From: an uncultured Candidatus Melainabacteria bacterium
GTDB taxonomy: Bacteria; Cyanobacteriota; Vampirovibrionia; Gastranaerophilales; Gastranaerophilaceae
Direction of reading: 5' to 3'
DNA: 11,869 nt
Assembly (NCBI GenBank): GCA_934773085.1
Contig: CAKVMU010000029.1
Location: 1 to 11,869, forward strand
Below are positions 1 to 7,158 of the stretch, in pieces (position 1 is the stretch's first letter; each line of letters opens with the position of its first letter). The notes beneath the pieces were generated by a model. It searched no databases. It saw nothing but the letters and a program-made list of their open reading frames with translations, and was not told where the DNA came from. A program made the translations under genes and the position numbers.

Positions 1-1034
1 GAATTATAGTTAACCATTCCTCTAGCAAATTCAACATCGTTTTCATCACAAATTGACACAACCTCACCTTGCTTAAATTCGTTGACTATACGAATTATGC
101 CAACAGGCAAAAGACTTGTACAATTTTCCAGAATAGCTTTTTTAGCACCCTCGTTTACTACAATTTTTCCGATAACATTTGTTGCGTAACCAATCCAACG
201 CTTTTTACCGGACAAATTTTCATCTGTTGGAATAAACATCGTTCCCAAATCTTCTTCTGCAAAAATTCTGCTGAGAACGTAAGGTTCTTTTCCGTTTGCA
301 ATAAGAACTTTTCCACCAAATCTTGTAACAAGCTTGGCTGCCTCAAGCTTGGTTTTCATACCGCCTCTTCCGCCTTCCGAAGCATCTGTTCCAAGAGCGA
401 GGATTTCATCAGTTACACAGTTGACCTCTTTTATCAATTTAGCATCAGGATGTGTTTTAGGGTTAGCTGTATACAATCCGTTTATATCCGTAAGCAGAAT
501 CAACAAATCAGCATCAAGTTCACTAGCAACAAGAGCTGAAAGTTTGTCATTATCCGCAAAGCAAACCTTCATTCCTGCAAATTTATCGTTTGGTTGAACC
601 GTTAAAACCGTGTCGTTTTGGTTAATGATAGGAAGTACACCTAACTCAATAAGTTTGTTCAGCGTGGTTCTCAAGCTCAAATAACGGTGTCTCAACGAAA
701 AATCGTCTTCTGTCAACAAAATTTGAGCAATCGGGATTCTGTATACTCCAAACCCATTTTCATAAAAAGACATCAAACGACTCTGACCAACAGCCGCACA
801 TGCCTGCTTAACGCCGTCACCTTCTGTCGTTTCAAGATTAAGTTTTTTCTTGCCGAGTCCGACTGCACCACTGGTTACCAAGATAACCTCTTTACCAGAT
901 TTTACCAGTTTAGAAATATCTTCAATGAACGAATATATTCTTGAAAGAGCAATTTCGCCGTCTTCATTTCTCAAAACGTTTGTACCGAGTTTAATTACAA
1001 CCCTTTTTACATCAATAAAATCCTTGCGAAGCAT
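1..1034 (-). CDS. proB: Glutamate 5-kinase ProB, 3' end missing
   Basis: ProB phosphorylates L-glutamate with ATP to give glutamyl 5-phosphate, the first step of proline synthesis in the cytoplasm. 344 codons are visible. An amino-acid-kinase domain spans about residues 8-260, with VIKLGTNV at 13-20, VTSGAVGLG at 53-61, INQNDTV at 137-143, DNDKLSAL at 161-168 and the GGRGGMKTKLEAA stretch at 221-233. A PUA domain begins near residue 277 (KKRWIGYA) and is still running at the edge (ARGMVNYN, typical of its end), so about 25 residues are probably missing against a usual length near 370. The start is fixed: the only upstream in-frame codons before it are AAA and the TAA stop of thrC, so ProB begins 3 bases after thrC in the same frame. 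No strong Shine-Dalgarno is seen (only GGGG inside the thrC end), so coupling to thrC translation is likely. The usual partner proA is not in the window. Confidence 0.97.
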   Translation of the reverse strand, partial: MLRKDFIDVKRVVIKLGTNVLRNEDGEIALSRIYSFIEDISKLVKSGKEVILVTSGAVGLGKKKLNLETTEGDGVKQACAAVGQSRLMSFYENGFGVYRIPIAQILLTEDDFSLRHRYLSLRTTLNKLIELGVLPIINQNDTVLTVQPNDKFAGMKVCFADNDKLSALVASELDADLLILLTDINGLYTANPKTHPDAKLIKEVNCVTDEILALGTDASEGGRGGMKTKLEAAKLVTRFGGKVLIANGKEPYVLSRIFAEEDLGTMFIPTDENLSGKKRWIGYATNVIGKIVVNEGAKKAILENCTSLLPVGIIRIVNEFKQGEVVSICDENDVEFARGMVNYN

Positions 1035-1037
1035 TTT

Positions 1038-2096
1038 TTAGAACCCCATCACTTTGAGTACGTCATTAATTTCTGCAGATGTCTTTTTAACACCGGAATT
1101 CGAATATTTTATCGCATTATCCGGATCTTTCAAGCCATTTCCGGTTAATACACAAACAATATCTGAACCTTCTTTTACAAGCCCCTGCGCTTGTACCTGA
1201 ATAAGACCTGCAACAGATGCTGCGCTCGCCGGTTCGCACAAAACACCTTCTGTTGAAGCCAAAAGTTTGTATGCTTCTACAATTTTTTCATCTGAGACAC
1301 AACCAATTTTGCCATTGCTTTCATCACGAGCTGCTTCAGCTTGTTTCCAACTTGCAGGATTTCCAATTCTTATAGCAGTTGCGAGAGTTTCCGGATTGAA
1401 AATTCTTTCTCCACGTACAATTGCTGCAGAACCTTCTGCTTCATAACCCATCATTTTCGGTAAGTTTTGAATAACTCCGGCAGATTTGTATTCTTTATAA
1501 CCTTTCCAATATGCAGTAATATTTCCTGCATTCCCAACTGGAATAAAGTGGTAATCAGGAGCTTTCCCGAGAGCATCACAAACCTCAAAAGCTCCGGTTT
1601 TTTGACCTTCAATTCTGAACGGATTAACAGAATTCACAAGAGTTATAGGATGAGTATCGGAAATTGTTCTAACGCATTCAAGCGCTTGGTCAAAGTTTCC
1701 TTGAATTGCAATAATTTCCGCACCGTACATCATCGCCTGAGAAAGTTTACCCAAAGCAATATAACCATCCGGAATAAGCACAAAGGTTTTTATACCTGCC
1801 TTTGCACCATAAGCAGCAGCTGATGCAGAAGTGTTTCCGGTAGAAGCACATATAATCGCACCTGCGCCCGCTTCTTTCGCCTTGGTTACAGCCATTGTCA
1901 TACCACGGTCTTTAAAACTGCCTGTAGGATTGCAGCCTTCAAATTTCAGATAGACATTGCATTCCAATCCGATTTTCTTAGCAAGATTGTCCGCTTTGAT
2001 TAAAGGAGTGTTCCCCTCATTAAGAGTAACAATAGGGGTTGATTCACTAACCGGAAGATATTTTCTATACTTGTTGATTAATCCCTGATAATACAT
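1038..2096 (-). CDS. thrC: Threonine synthase ThrC
   Basis: This PLP enzyme converts O-phospho-L-homoserine to L-threonine and phosphate, the last step of threonine synthesis. At 352 residues it has the length of the short Bacillus-type enzymes and resembles them along its whole length. EGNTPLI lies at 27-33. [11 protein letters not shown] begins at residue 60 with the Schiff-base lysine K62. [15 protein letters not shown] follows, and further on come [39 protein letters not shown] and, near the C-terminus, [10 protein letters not shown]. The ATG has a clear Shine-Dalgarno (GAGG) 7 bases upstream. It begins 27 bases after tsaB and ends 3 bases before proB, so it is part of the same operon. 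No leader peptide, T-box or riboswitch is seen in front of it; the short gap to tsaB leaves no room for one. Its product is also the substrate for the t6A pathway served by the two genes before it. Confidence 0.98.
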   Translation of the reverse strand: MYYQGLINKYRKYLPVSESTPIVTLNEGNTPLIKADNLAKKIGLECNVYLKFEGCNPTGSFKDRGMTMAVTKAKEAGAGAIICASTGNTSASAAAYGAKAGIKTFVLIPDGYIALGKLSQAMMYGAEIIAIQGNFDQALECVRTISDTHPITLVNSVNPFRIEGQKTGAFEVCDALGKAPDYHFIPVGNAGNITAYWKGYKEYKSAGVIQNLPKMMGYEAEGSAAIVRGERIFNPETLATAIRIGNPASWKQAEAARDESNGKIGCVSDEKIVEAYKLLASTEGVLCEPASAASVAGLIQVQAQGLVKEGSDIVCVLTGNGLKDPDNAIKYSNSGVKKTSAEINDVLKVMGF

Positions 2097-2103
2097 AACA
2101 AAA

Positions 2104-2108
2104 CCTCG
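2104..2108 (-). promoter_or_regulatory. Ribosome binding site of thrC
   Basis: CGAGG on the minus strand sits 7 bases before the ATG at 2096. It lies in the 27-base gap after tsaB, so thrC can initiate on its own even though it is in the operon. Confidence 0.7.
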
Positions 2109-2123
2109 CTTCTAAATTCAATC

Positions 2124-2747
2124 TTACTTTCCGAAAACAGGTGGCGGTTGGATGTATAACGGCTTAAGACTGCGCCAATCAGAATTCTCACCTTGTTCAA
2201 GTTTTTTGAACGCCAACTCGGAAAGAATTTGCCCCAACTGATATTCACCCTGTTGGTAAGAAACCGCTTCGGATGCAAAAGCACTCAATCTTTCAAACAA
2301 ACTGTTGTCTGTTATCAATCTTCTGCCCTTAACCATTTCGTCTACTTTTTCAAGCTCCACTGCACCCAAAATTTCTCCGTCATAAATATATGCCTTGTTC
2401 TTCCTTGCATCCAGAGCAACTAAATCATCTCCACCGAGGATTTTAGATAAAATCTCCAAAGAAGATATGCCGACCGCCTTAATGCCTAATTGCTGAGAAA
2501 GCATTCTCGCAACCGTCGTACAAGCTCTGATTCCTGTGAAACTTCCGGGACCGATGTCAGTTGAAATGCAGTCCAAATCTTTAGGTGTCATGCCGGAAGA
2601 TTTCAAAACCTCTACAATAGTTGAAATCAAATATGCGGAGTGATAATTTTCTCCGGTAGATAAAATTATTTTATTTTTGTAATTTACACCGTCAAATAAG
2701 GTTACATACGTCTTATCTAAACAGGTATCAAAAGAAAGCATTTTCAC
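2124..2747 (-). CDS. tsaB: tRNA threonylcarbamoyladenosine (t6A) protein TsaB
   Basis: TsaB is the non-catalytic partner of TsaD in the bacterial complex that transfers the threonylcarbamoyl group to A37 of ANN-reading tRNAs. The protein has 207 residues, a little shorter than the E. coli protein. Visible hallmarks are an N-terminal strand MKMLSFDT at 1-8 that lines up with the family's M-x-x-L-x-x-DT start, ENYHSAYL at 33-40, the signature GPGSFTGIR at 66-74 and an ending PLYIQPP like the usual PxYxRxP. I place the start at a GTG, which gives the family N-terminus, overlaps the tsaE stop in a GTGA, and has GAAGGA 8 bases upstream; the alternative ATG two codons later would cut off two residues of the first strand. 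It is translationally coupled to tsaE, its complex partner. TsaD and TsaC are not in the window. Confidence 0.93.
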   Translation of the reverse strand: MKMLSFDTCLDKTYVTLFDGVNYKNKIILSTGENYHSAYLISTIVEVLKSSGMTPKDLDCISTDIGPGSFTGIRACTTVARMLSQQLGIKAVGISSLEILSKILGGDDLVALDARKNKAYIYDGEILGAVELEKVDEMVKGRRLITDNSLFERLSAFASEAVSYQQGEYQLGQILSELAFKKLEQGENSDWRSLKPLYIQPPPVFGK

Positions 2748-3214
2748 TGTTTTAGTCCTTCAATAACATATTCATACTTATCCCCGACGCAACTGAACTC
2801 ATAAATTCTGTTGTCGTCATCGTCATAAGTTACATTAATCTCAATTCTGTCAAACGGAAGCTCCCCTTGAGAAAACTCCGCCCATTCCACAAAAGTTATT
2901 TTTCTGCCCTCGGAATATTCACGCAATTCATCCGTAATGGTGGATATGCCGACATTTTCCAATCTGTATAAATCGAAATGATACACCGGAATGGATGCAC
3001 TGTGGTATTCGTTCAAAATAACAAAACTCGGACTTGTAACTTTTTCTTTAATTCCAAGAGCACCCGCCGTAAGTCTTACAAATGCAGTCTTTCCGGCTCC
3101 GATTTCTCCGTATAAATTAACAAAACAACCTTTTTCGCAAACCAATTTCGCAAACTTTTCCGCAAGCTGTTTCGTATCTTCCAATGTATTACATTTTTGA
3201 ATAAATTTATTCAT
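2744..3214 (-). CDS. tsaE: t6A biosynthesis ATPase TsaE
   Basis: TsaE is the P-loop ATPase that drives turnover of the TsaB-TsaD complex in t6A synthesis. With the start chosen here it has 156 residues, the normal family size. Walker A GEIGAGKT is at 36-43 (about 3086-3109), the TSPSF motif at 60-64, HFDLYRL at 79-85 and VEWAE at 109-113, all in the family order. A longer frame opens upstream at 3301 but would add 29 residues that lie inside the GGDEF gene and do not look like the family. The ATG at 3214 gives the typical N-terminus and overlaps the preceding stop by 8 bases (ATGAATAA). No strong Shine-Dalgarno precedes it, so it probably depends on coupling to the cyclase gene. Its stop overlaps the tsaB start by 4 bases. 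Confidence 0.95.
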   Translation of the reverse strand: MNKFIQKCNTLEDTKQLAEKFAKLVCEKGCFVNLYGEIGAGKTAFVRLTAGALGIKEKVTSPSFVILNEYHSASIPVYHFDLYRLENVGISTITDELREYSEGRKITFVEWAEFSQGELPFDRIEINVTYDDDDNRIYEFSCVGDKYEYVIEGLKQ

Positions 3215-4625
3215 TTGTACAAACCCTGTTTCTTCCACCTGTTTTTGCATCATACAAAGCTTTGTCGGCTCTTTCAAAGAGTTCTTCCCCACTTTCTTCA
3301 CGGTTGTACTCCGCCAAGCCCATACTTATTGTGACATTGATATCTTTTTTGTCAACACTGTCTTGGTTAACAGAAATAATCGCATCTTCAACAGCCTTGC
3401 GCAATCTTTCGCCAACAATTTTGGCTTCATCCAGCTTTGTATAAGGAAGCAAAACTGCAAACTCTTCACCGCCGTACCTTGAAGGAATATCAGATTCACG
3501 AAGATGTTCCTTGATTATACCCGCAACACTTCTCAAGACTTCGTCTCCAGCAGCATGGCCATATGTATCATTAACTTTTTTAAAGAAGTCAATATCAATC
3601 ATCATCGCACATAATGGATTGTTCTGACGTTTTGCAATCGCAATTTCTTGTTTTTGACGAACCTCAAATTGACGTCTGTTATTCAAGTTTGTAAGTGCAT
3701 CCAATGTTGCATACTGCAAGATTTTAGAGTAATTGTTCGCTCTGTTTATCGTAGCCGCAGATTGCCTTGTAAGCTGTTCCAAATAATCAATATCACGTTT
3801 AGAAAGCTTTTCAATCATACTTCTTGCCACAATACATCCCGTAATTTCATCATCAGATACAAGCGGAAACGCACCAATTTTATCATCATTAGTCAATATG
3901 TGACCGTAATCCGAATCCAATTGTTTCAAAACATCAAATACTCTTTTGTCATTACAAGCTTTCGGCCATACAAGTTTGAATTCGTCATCCTGTTTCAAAA
4001 ATACATATATCAAGTGGTCAGATATAAATCTGTCAAGCATTTCGCCAATCAACGGAACAATATAGTTAAGTTCGTACTGAGTTTCTATGATTTTCGCAAT
4101 ATTTTTCATTGAATCATGAAACTCAACATTTATCTGTGACTGCTCATTGAGAACAATATTCTGCAACTTCAATGATACTTGCGCACCCAATATCTTCATA
4201 AGGAACAAGAATTCCATATCTACATAAGTTTCAGAATTAAACTCCAATTCCAAAATTCCGAAAACCATCCCATTCTTCACAATCGGAATAAACAAAGAAT
4301 CTATCTTAAAACTTATCTCGCTTATCGTTTGCGGAAGTCTGTATGCCTTACCGTTTATAACAAAATCATTTCCGTGAATTTCGTCATAAGCCTTGTATAT
4401 AGATTCCTTTACGTCATTTTGCAAAACCTCATCAATTACACACCAATTCTGCGCATAATTCCTCAGCGTGGAAGTATTCGGGTCAAAAACATATATATTT
4501 AGGCTGTTCACATCAATATATGATTTCACAACTACAGTAAGTTCCTGTACCAAATCGTAAGAATCAAATTCTTTTGTAAGAATATCAGACGTCTTTGCCA
4601 GAAAATGCAGATTCTTATTGTCCAT
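3207..4625 (-). CDS. Cytosolic GAF-GAF-GGDEF diguanylate cyclase
   Basis: Predicted to make c-di-GMP from two GTP. The 472-residue protein has no membrane segment. Residues about 15-165 and 180-300 look like two GAF-type sensor domains; the C-terminal GGDEF domain spans about 310-470. It carries the metal-binding DIDFFKKVND at 344-353, YGHAAGD just after, and the active-site loop GGEEF at 385-389 (3459-3473). An inhibitory-site RxxD (RESD, 376-379) lies exactly five residues before GGEEF, so product inhibition is expected. TLDALTNLNNRRQF marks the domain start. The ATG at 4625 is preferred over the in-frame ATG at 4652 because AAGAGGA lies 9 bases before it and it overlaps the stop of the TPR gene by 11 bases. 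It sits between a membrane TPR protein and tsaE, an unusual place for a signalling enzyme. The ligand of the GAF domains cannot be read from the sequence. Confidence 0.92.
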   Translation of the reverse strand: MDNKNLHFLAKTSDILTKEFDSYDLVQELTVVVKSYIDVNSLNIYVFDPNTSTLRNYAQNWCVIDEVLQNDVKESIYKAYDEIHGNDFVINGKAYRLPQTISEISFKIDSLFIPIVKNGMVFGILELEFNSETYVDMEFLFLMKILGAQVSLKLQNIVLNEQSQINVEFHDSMKNIAKIIETQYELNYIVPLIGEMLDRFISDHLIYVFLKQDDEFKLVWPKACNDKRVFDVLKQLDSDYGHILTNDDKIGAFPLVSDDEITGCIVARSMIEKLSKRDIDYLEQLTRQSAATINRANNYSKILQYATLDALTNLNNRRQFEVRQKQEIAIAKRQNNPLCAMMIDIDFFKKVNDTYGHAAGDEVLRSVAGIIKEHLRESDIPSRYGGEEFAVLLPYTKLDEAKIVGERLRKAVEDAIISVNQDSVDKKDINVTISMGLAEYNREESGEELFERADKALYDAKTGGRNRVCTNE

Positions 4626-5685
4626 CGTATTCGTCCTCTTTAAAATACTCAAAACCTGCGCAACTCTTGAAGTTTTTCAACATAGCTTTATCAAAATCAT
4701 CATCCGCCACAATTCTGCCGTTAATATATGTATAGCTTATACCAACAGAAGGTTCTCCGGAAAGCTTTTGAGTGTAATATTCGTCACTGGTAATAAATCT
4801 TCTTGTAACCTCATTTAAGAGATTGAAAATATATGCCGTTTGTAAAGAAGAAGAACTCGGGGATTCCGAAATCAACAACGCTGCCTTTTCGAGTTCCGCA
4901 ATAGATTCCTTATTGCGATTTAATCTTCGCAAAAGCACTGCCAGATTGTAGTGCCCCTCAAAATTCATAGGAGAAATCTCTATAGCCTTGCAATAATCCA
5001 ACCCGGCCTCTGTATATTCGCCACGCAAATGATGCGCCACAGCACGGTTGTAATAGACATCATAGCTTTTTTTCAAGAATTTGTTTGCTTTTGTATAAGC
5101 TTCAATAGCTTTACCTAAATACTCATAAGCCAAATATTGTTTTTCCACAGGCAAATACAAGGCTTTTTGTCTGTATGCAACACCTTTATTGAAATACGCC
5201 AATCCTCTGTTGGTTTTTACGCTTTTTACATTGCTATATACAAACGGAATCCACAACTTAAGGAGTTTTATATTAGTAACTGTATCAAACTGCTTAATCG
5301 CATCGTCAAAAAAGCCTAAATCTTCCGAATAAACAATCCCCAGATTCATCCTTGCCATAACAAATTTCGGGTTAGCAGCAATTGCGTGCTCGTAAGCATC
5401 CACAGCAGAATAATAATCTTCGTGCACAGCGTAAATGTTGCCTAAGTTAAACCAAGCTTCATAGTGCTGCGGATAAAGCTCCAACCCTGCTCTGTAGTAA
5501 TCCAGCGTTTTTCCCATATTATCGTGAGCATAAGCATTATCCCCTTTGTAAATGTAATACATACCTTTTGCATGATGATACTGCTCAATAAACCATCCAC
5601 GATAAAAATAACCTGCCGCAGCTAACAGCAGAATAAAAAACAAAAGTCCCGCTTTAGAAAAAAGCTTTCTTAAGAAACGTTTCAT
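4615..5685 (-). CDS. Membrane-anchored tetratricopeptide (TPR) protein
   Basis: A 356-residue protein with a basic N-terminus (residues 1-11) followed by one hydrophobic segment at about 12-28. There is no cleavage site that I recognise, so it is probably an anchor leaving the rest outside the cytoplasm. TPR-like helical pairs follow: about 42-74, 75-108 (AWFNLGNIYA...AIAANP), 109-140, 162-200, 208-240 (VYYNRAVAHHLRGEY...AIEISP) and 242-272. The last 80 residues (VGISYTYINGRIVADDD region) are not TPR and are unrecognised. TPR arrays bind protein partners; none is evident. It is the first gene of the operon and overlaps the diguanylate cyclase gene by 11 bases. An in-frame TAA at 5697-5695 forces the start to 5685 or later, and the N-terminal anchor argues for 5685. 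No Shine-Dalgarno precedes that ATG. Confidence 0.88.
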   Translation of the reverse strand: MKRFLRKLFSKAGLLFFILLLAAAGYFYRGWFIEQYHHAKGMYYIYKGDNAYAHDNMGKTLDYYRAGLELYPQHYEAWFNLGNIYAVHEDYYSAVDAYEHAIAANPKFVMARMNLGIVYSEDLGFFDDAIKQFDTVTNIKLLKLWIPFVYSNVKSVKTNRGLAYFNKGVAYRQKALYLPVEKQYLAYEYLGKAIEAYTKANKFLKKSYDVYYNRAVAHHLRGEYTEAGLDYCKAIEISPMNFEGHYNLAVLLRRLNRNKESIAELEKAALLISESPSSSSLQTAYIFNLLNEVTRRFITSDEYYTQKLSGEPSVGISYTYINGRIVADDDFDKAMLKNFKSCAGFEYFKEDEYDGQ

Positions 5686-5693
5686 ACCGTATA

Positions 5694-5722
5694 ATTATAA
5701 CCCAAATTTTCATTCTTGAATA
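5694..5722 (-). promoter_or_regulatory. Putative promoter of the TPR-to-proB operon
   Basis: A perfect TATAAT lies at 5699-5694 on the minus strand, with a weak -35 candidate TATTCA (3 of 6 consensus bases) at 5722-5717 and a 17-base spacer. The last base of the -10 is only 8 bases from the ATG, so transcription would begin at or within a base or two of the start codon. Confidence 0.45.
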
Positions 5723-5753
5723 GAAGAAATAGCAAAAAAATAAATTTACACGT

Positions 5754-5759
5754 TATAAA
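5754..5759 (+). promoter_or_regulatory. Possible -10 element for the 405-residue protein gene
   Basis: TATAAA sits 31 bases before the ATG at 5791, within the 105-base divergent spacer. No -35 hexamer of any quality is found at 16-18 bases upstream, so this is a weak call; a second TATAAA at 5776-5781 is too close to the start codon to be preferred. Confidence 0.2.
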
Positions 5760-5778
5760 ATCAACGTACATGATTTAT

Positions 5779-5784
5779 AAAGGA
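5779..5784 (+). promoter_or_regulatory. Ribosome binding site fixing the start at 5791
   Basis: AAAGGA is followed by 6 bases and then ATG. It decides the start of the 405-residue protein: the frame is open further upstream to a TTG at 5716, but that codon lacks a comparable site. Confidence 0.7.
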
Positions 5785-5790
5785 CTCAAT

Positions 5791-7008
5791 ATGCTTATCA
5801 ATCCAATTAACAACACAATTAATAATACAAATACATTCAAAGGCGGTCCAAATCCAACTATTGCAAAAAACCAAATGAAAATTCTTTTAACTCAGGATAT
5901 TTGGGCGCCAAAATTGAAAATTAAAAAGCCGGAGAGTCCGCTGGAAAAAGAAGTTTTGCTAGAAGTTTTGCAAAACAGAATGCATCTCGACAGATTTGCA
6001 AGACTAAAGAACGACCGATTTAAACTTATTTCTCAAATCCTCACTGCAAATAGCTGCGAAGATACAAATTCCCCTGAGTACAAAAATGTTTTGACAAATC
6101 TCTCAAAAAGAGGAAATCTTGCTTCAACACTCAACACTCTGGATAAAGATATTGAGATGGAAGAGAAGAAAAATCGACCGGCAATTGAATATTTTAAAGA
6201 AATTGATAAAACCATGGACGAGTATCTTGATAAACACCTTATCAAATATCCGGCAATGGAAAAATTTTGGTATAAAATTAGCAAAAACAATATTAACCAA
6301 GACGGAAAATATTCTACAAAAGAATTAATCAACATCGTTCAAAACAACACTGTGGATGAAATCGCAAATACTCCGAAAGCAACTCCTCAGCTTACCAAAA
6401 AACAACTTTTTGCAAAAGTTGAAAAACAATACGAACAAATTTTAAGAGAAACCGTGGACGTTTATGACAGAACTTTTCAACACGCAAATGAAGCAAGAGA
6501 AGCACGAAAAATTATCACCAAAACAAATGCAGAATATTTCAAGAAATTCCCAGGAATCGAAAAACAACTTCCAAAATTATATGAAATGGTTGAAAACAGA
6601 TTCATCCATAAGATGACAAGATTGCAAAATATGGAAATTTATCCAATTGGTGAAATTTGGGCAGGAATGCAAAATTTTGAACGCAAAATCAGACTCCTTA
6701 CAAAAAATATTCCTGTACTTAAGGAAAAATTGAAACAAAATCCTAATGATGCTGAAACAACAAAACTCTTAGAATCTCATGTCGTTGGGGTTTATAAAAT
6801 GAAAAAAACTTGGCTGGAAGGCTTGGAATGCAGTATTAAGTACGAAAAGATTAACCATGAAAGAGCAATCACGGAAGGATTTGGCGAAGAGTATGACTAC
6901 GTGACTGCTGCAAACAAAAACATTAACAAATACAAAAATGCTCACGAAATTTATGTAAACAACAAGGATGAACTTCCGGAAGATTTTTGGGCAAATATTG
7001 TCGGTTAA
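5791..7008 (+). CDS. Lysine-rich helical protein with an EF-hand-like loop, unknown function
   Basis: I do not recognise this 405-residue protein. It begins with an Asn-rich leader (MLINPINNT, then FKGG at 16-19), without a hydrophobic signal peptide or membrane segment. The rest is highly charged and mostly helical in appearance. Residues 167-178 (6289-6324) fit an EF-hand loop: Asn at positions 1 and 3, Asp at 5, Gly at 6, Tyr at 8, Ser at 9 and Glu at 12, followed by a hydrophobic helix ELINIVQ. A short related motif occurs twice 100 residues apart, KYPAMEK at 152-158 and KFPGIEK at 252-258, hinting at a diverged duplication. The start follows a good AAAGGA site. It is transcribed away from the TPR operon and is followed after 150 bases by the giant reading frame on the same strand. 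A role as a calcium-binding or secreted protein is possible but not shown. Confidence 0.85.
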   Translation: MLINPINNTINNTNTFKGGPNPTIAKNQMKILLTQDIWAPKLKIKKPESPLEKEVLLEVLQNRMHLDRFARLKNDRFKLISQILTANSCEDTNSPEYKNVLTNLSKRGNLASTLNTLDKDIEMEEKKNRPAIEYFKEIDKTMDEYLDKHLIKYPAMEKFWYKISKNNINQDGKYSTKELINIVQNNTVDEIANTPKATPQLTKKQLFAKVEKQYEQILRETVDVYDRTFQHANEAREARKIITKTNAEYFKKFPGIEKQLPKLYEMVENRFIHKMTRLQNMEIYPIGEIWAGMQNFERKIRLLTKNIPVLKEKLKQNPNDAETTKLLESHVVGVYKMKKTWLEGLECSIKYEKINHERAITEGFGEEYDYVTAANKNINKYKNAHEIYVNNKDELPEDFWANIVG

Positions 7009-7016
7009 AGAATGTA

Positions 7017-7045
7017 ACAATTTCATCGTAATTGTAATAATTTTT
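7017..7045 (+). terminator. Weak hairpin and T-run after the 405-residue protein gene
   Basis: ACAATT at 7017-7022 pairs with AATTGT at 7030-7035 around a 7-base loop, and TTTTT follows at 7041-7045. The stem is only 6 pairs and almost all A-T, and the T-run is 5 bases away, so this would be a poor intrinsic terminator. Confidence 0.25.
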
Positions 7046-7107
7046 ACATAATCATTAAAGTTTTTGTCCAAAAGTGCCGTTATACCTCATGTAGGTTTAT
7101 AAAATCC

Positions 7108-7133
7108 TTGTACTCATTTTGAATTCATATAAT
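7108..7133 (+). promoter_or_regulatory. Putative promoter of the giant reading frame
   Basis: A perfect TATAAT lies at 7128-7133, giving a start of transcription near 7140 and a leader of about 19 bases. The nearest -35 candidate, TTGTAC at 7108-7113, matches only at TTG and is 14 bases away, shorter than usual. An imperfect inverted repeat at 7081-7099 lies just upstream. Confidence 0.4.
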
Positions 7134-7146
7134 ATGAGTATAAGTC

Positions 7147-7152
7147 AGAAGG
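7147..7152 (+). promoter_or_regulatory. Ribosome binding site of the giant reading frame
   Basis: AGAAGG is followed by 6 bases and the ATG at 7159. An in-frame TAA at 7141-7143 rules out any earlier start, so this site and ATG define the N-terminus. Confidence 0.75.
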
Positions 7153-7158
7153 TTAAGA

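Noticed and set aside
69..597. Plus-strand open frames at 69-539 and 334-597
   Set aside because: They lie antisense to proB, whose protein matches its family from end to end; they have no recognisable product or ribosome binding site.
3215..3301. 29-residue N-terminal extension of TsaE from an ATG at 3301
   Set aside because: It falls inside the GGDEF coding sequence, does not resemble the family, and the start at 3214 gives the normal TsaE length.
4626..4652. Nine-residue N-terminal extension of the GGDEF protein from an ATG at 4652
   Set aside because: The ATG at 4625 has AAGAGGA at a good distance and a short overlap with the preceding stop; the upstream ATG has neither.
5716..5790. Start at a TTG (5716) for the 405-residue protein
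   Set aside because: There is no convincing ribosome binding site for it, whereas the ATG at 5791 has AAAGGA with a 6-base spacer.
5686..5790. Riboswitch or T-box leader for the amino-acid biosynthesis operon
   Set aside because: The TATAAT box lies only 8 bases from the first start codon, leaving no leader, and the gaps before thrC and proB are 27 and 3 bases.
7009..7158. A small gene or RNA between the 405-residue protein gene and the giant frame
   Set aside because: No start with a ribosome binding site and meaningful frame is seen, nor a strong folded structure; only the weak hairpins and the TATAAT box listed.
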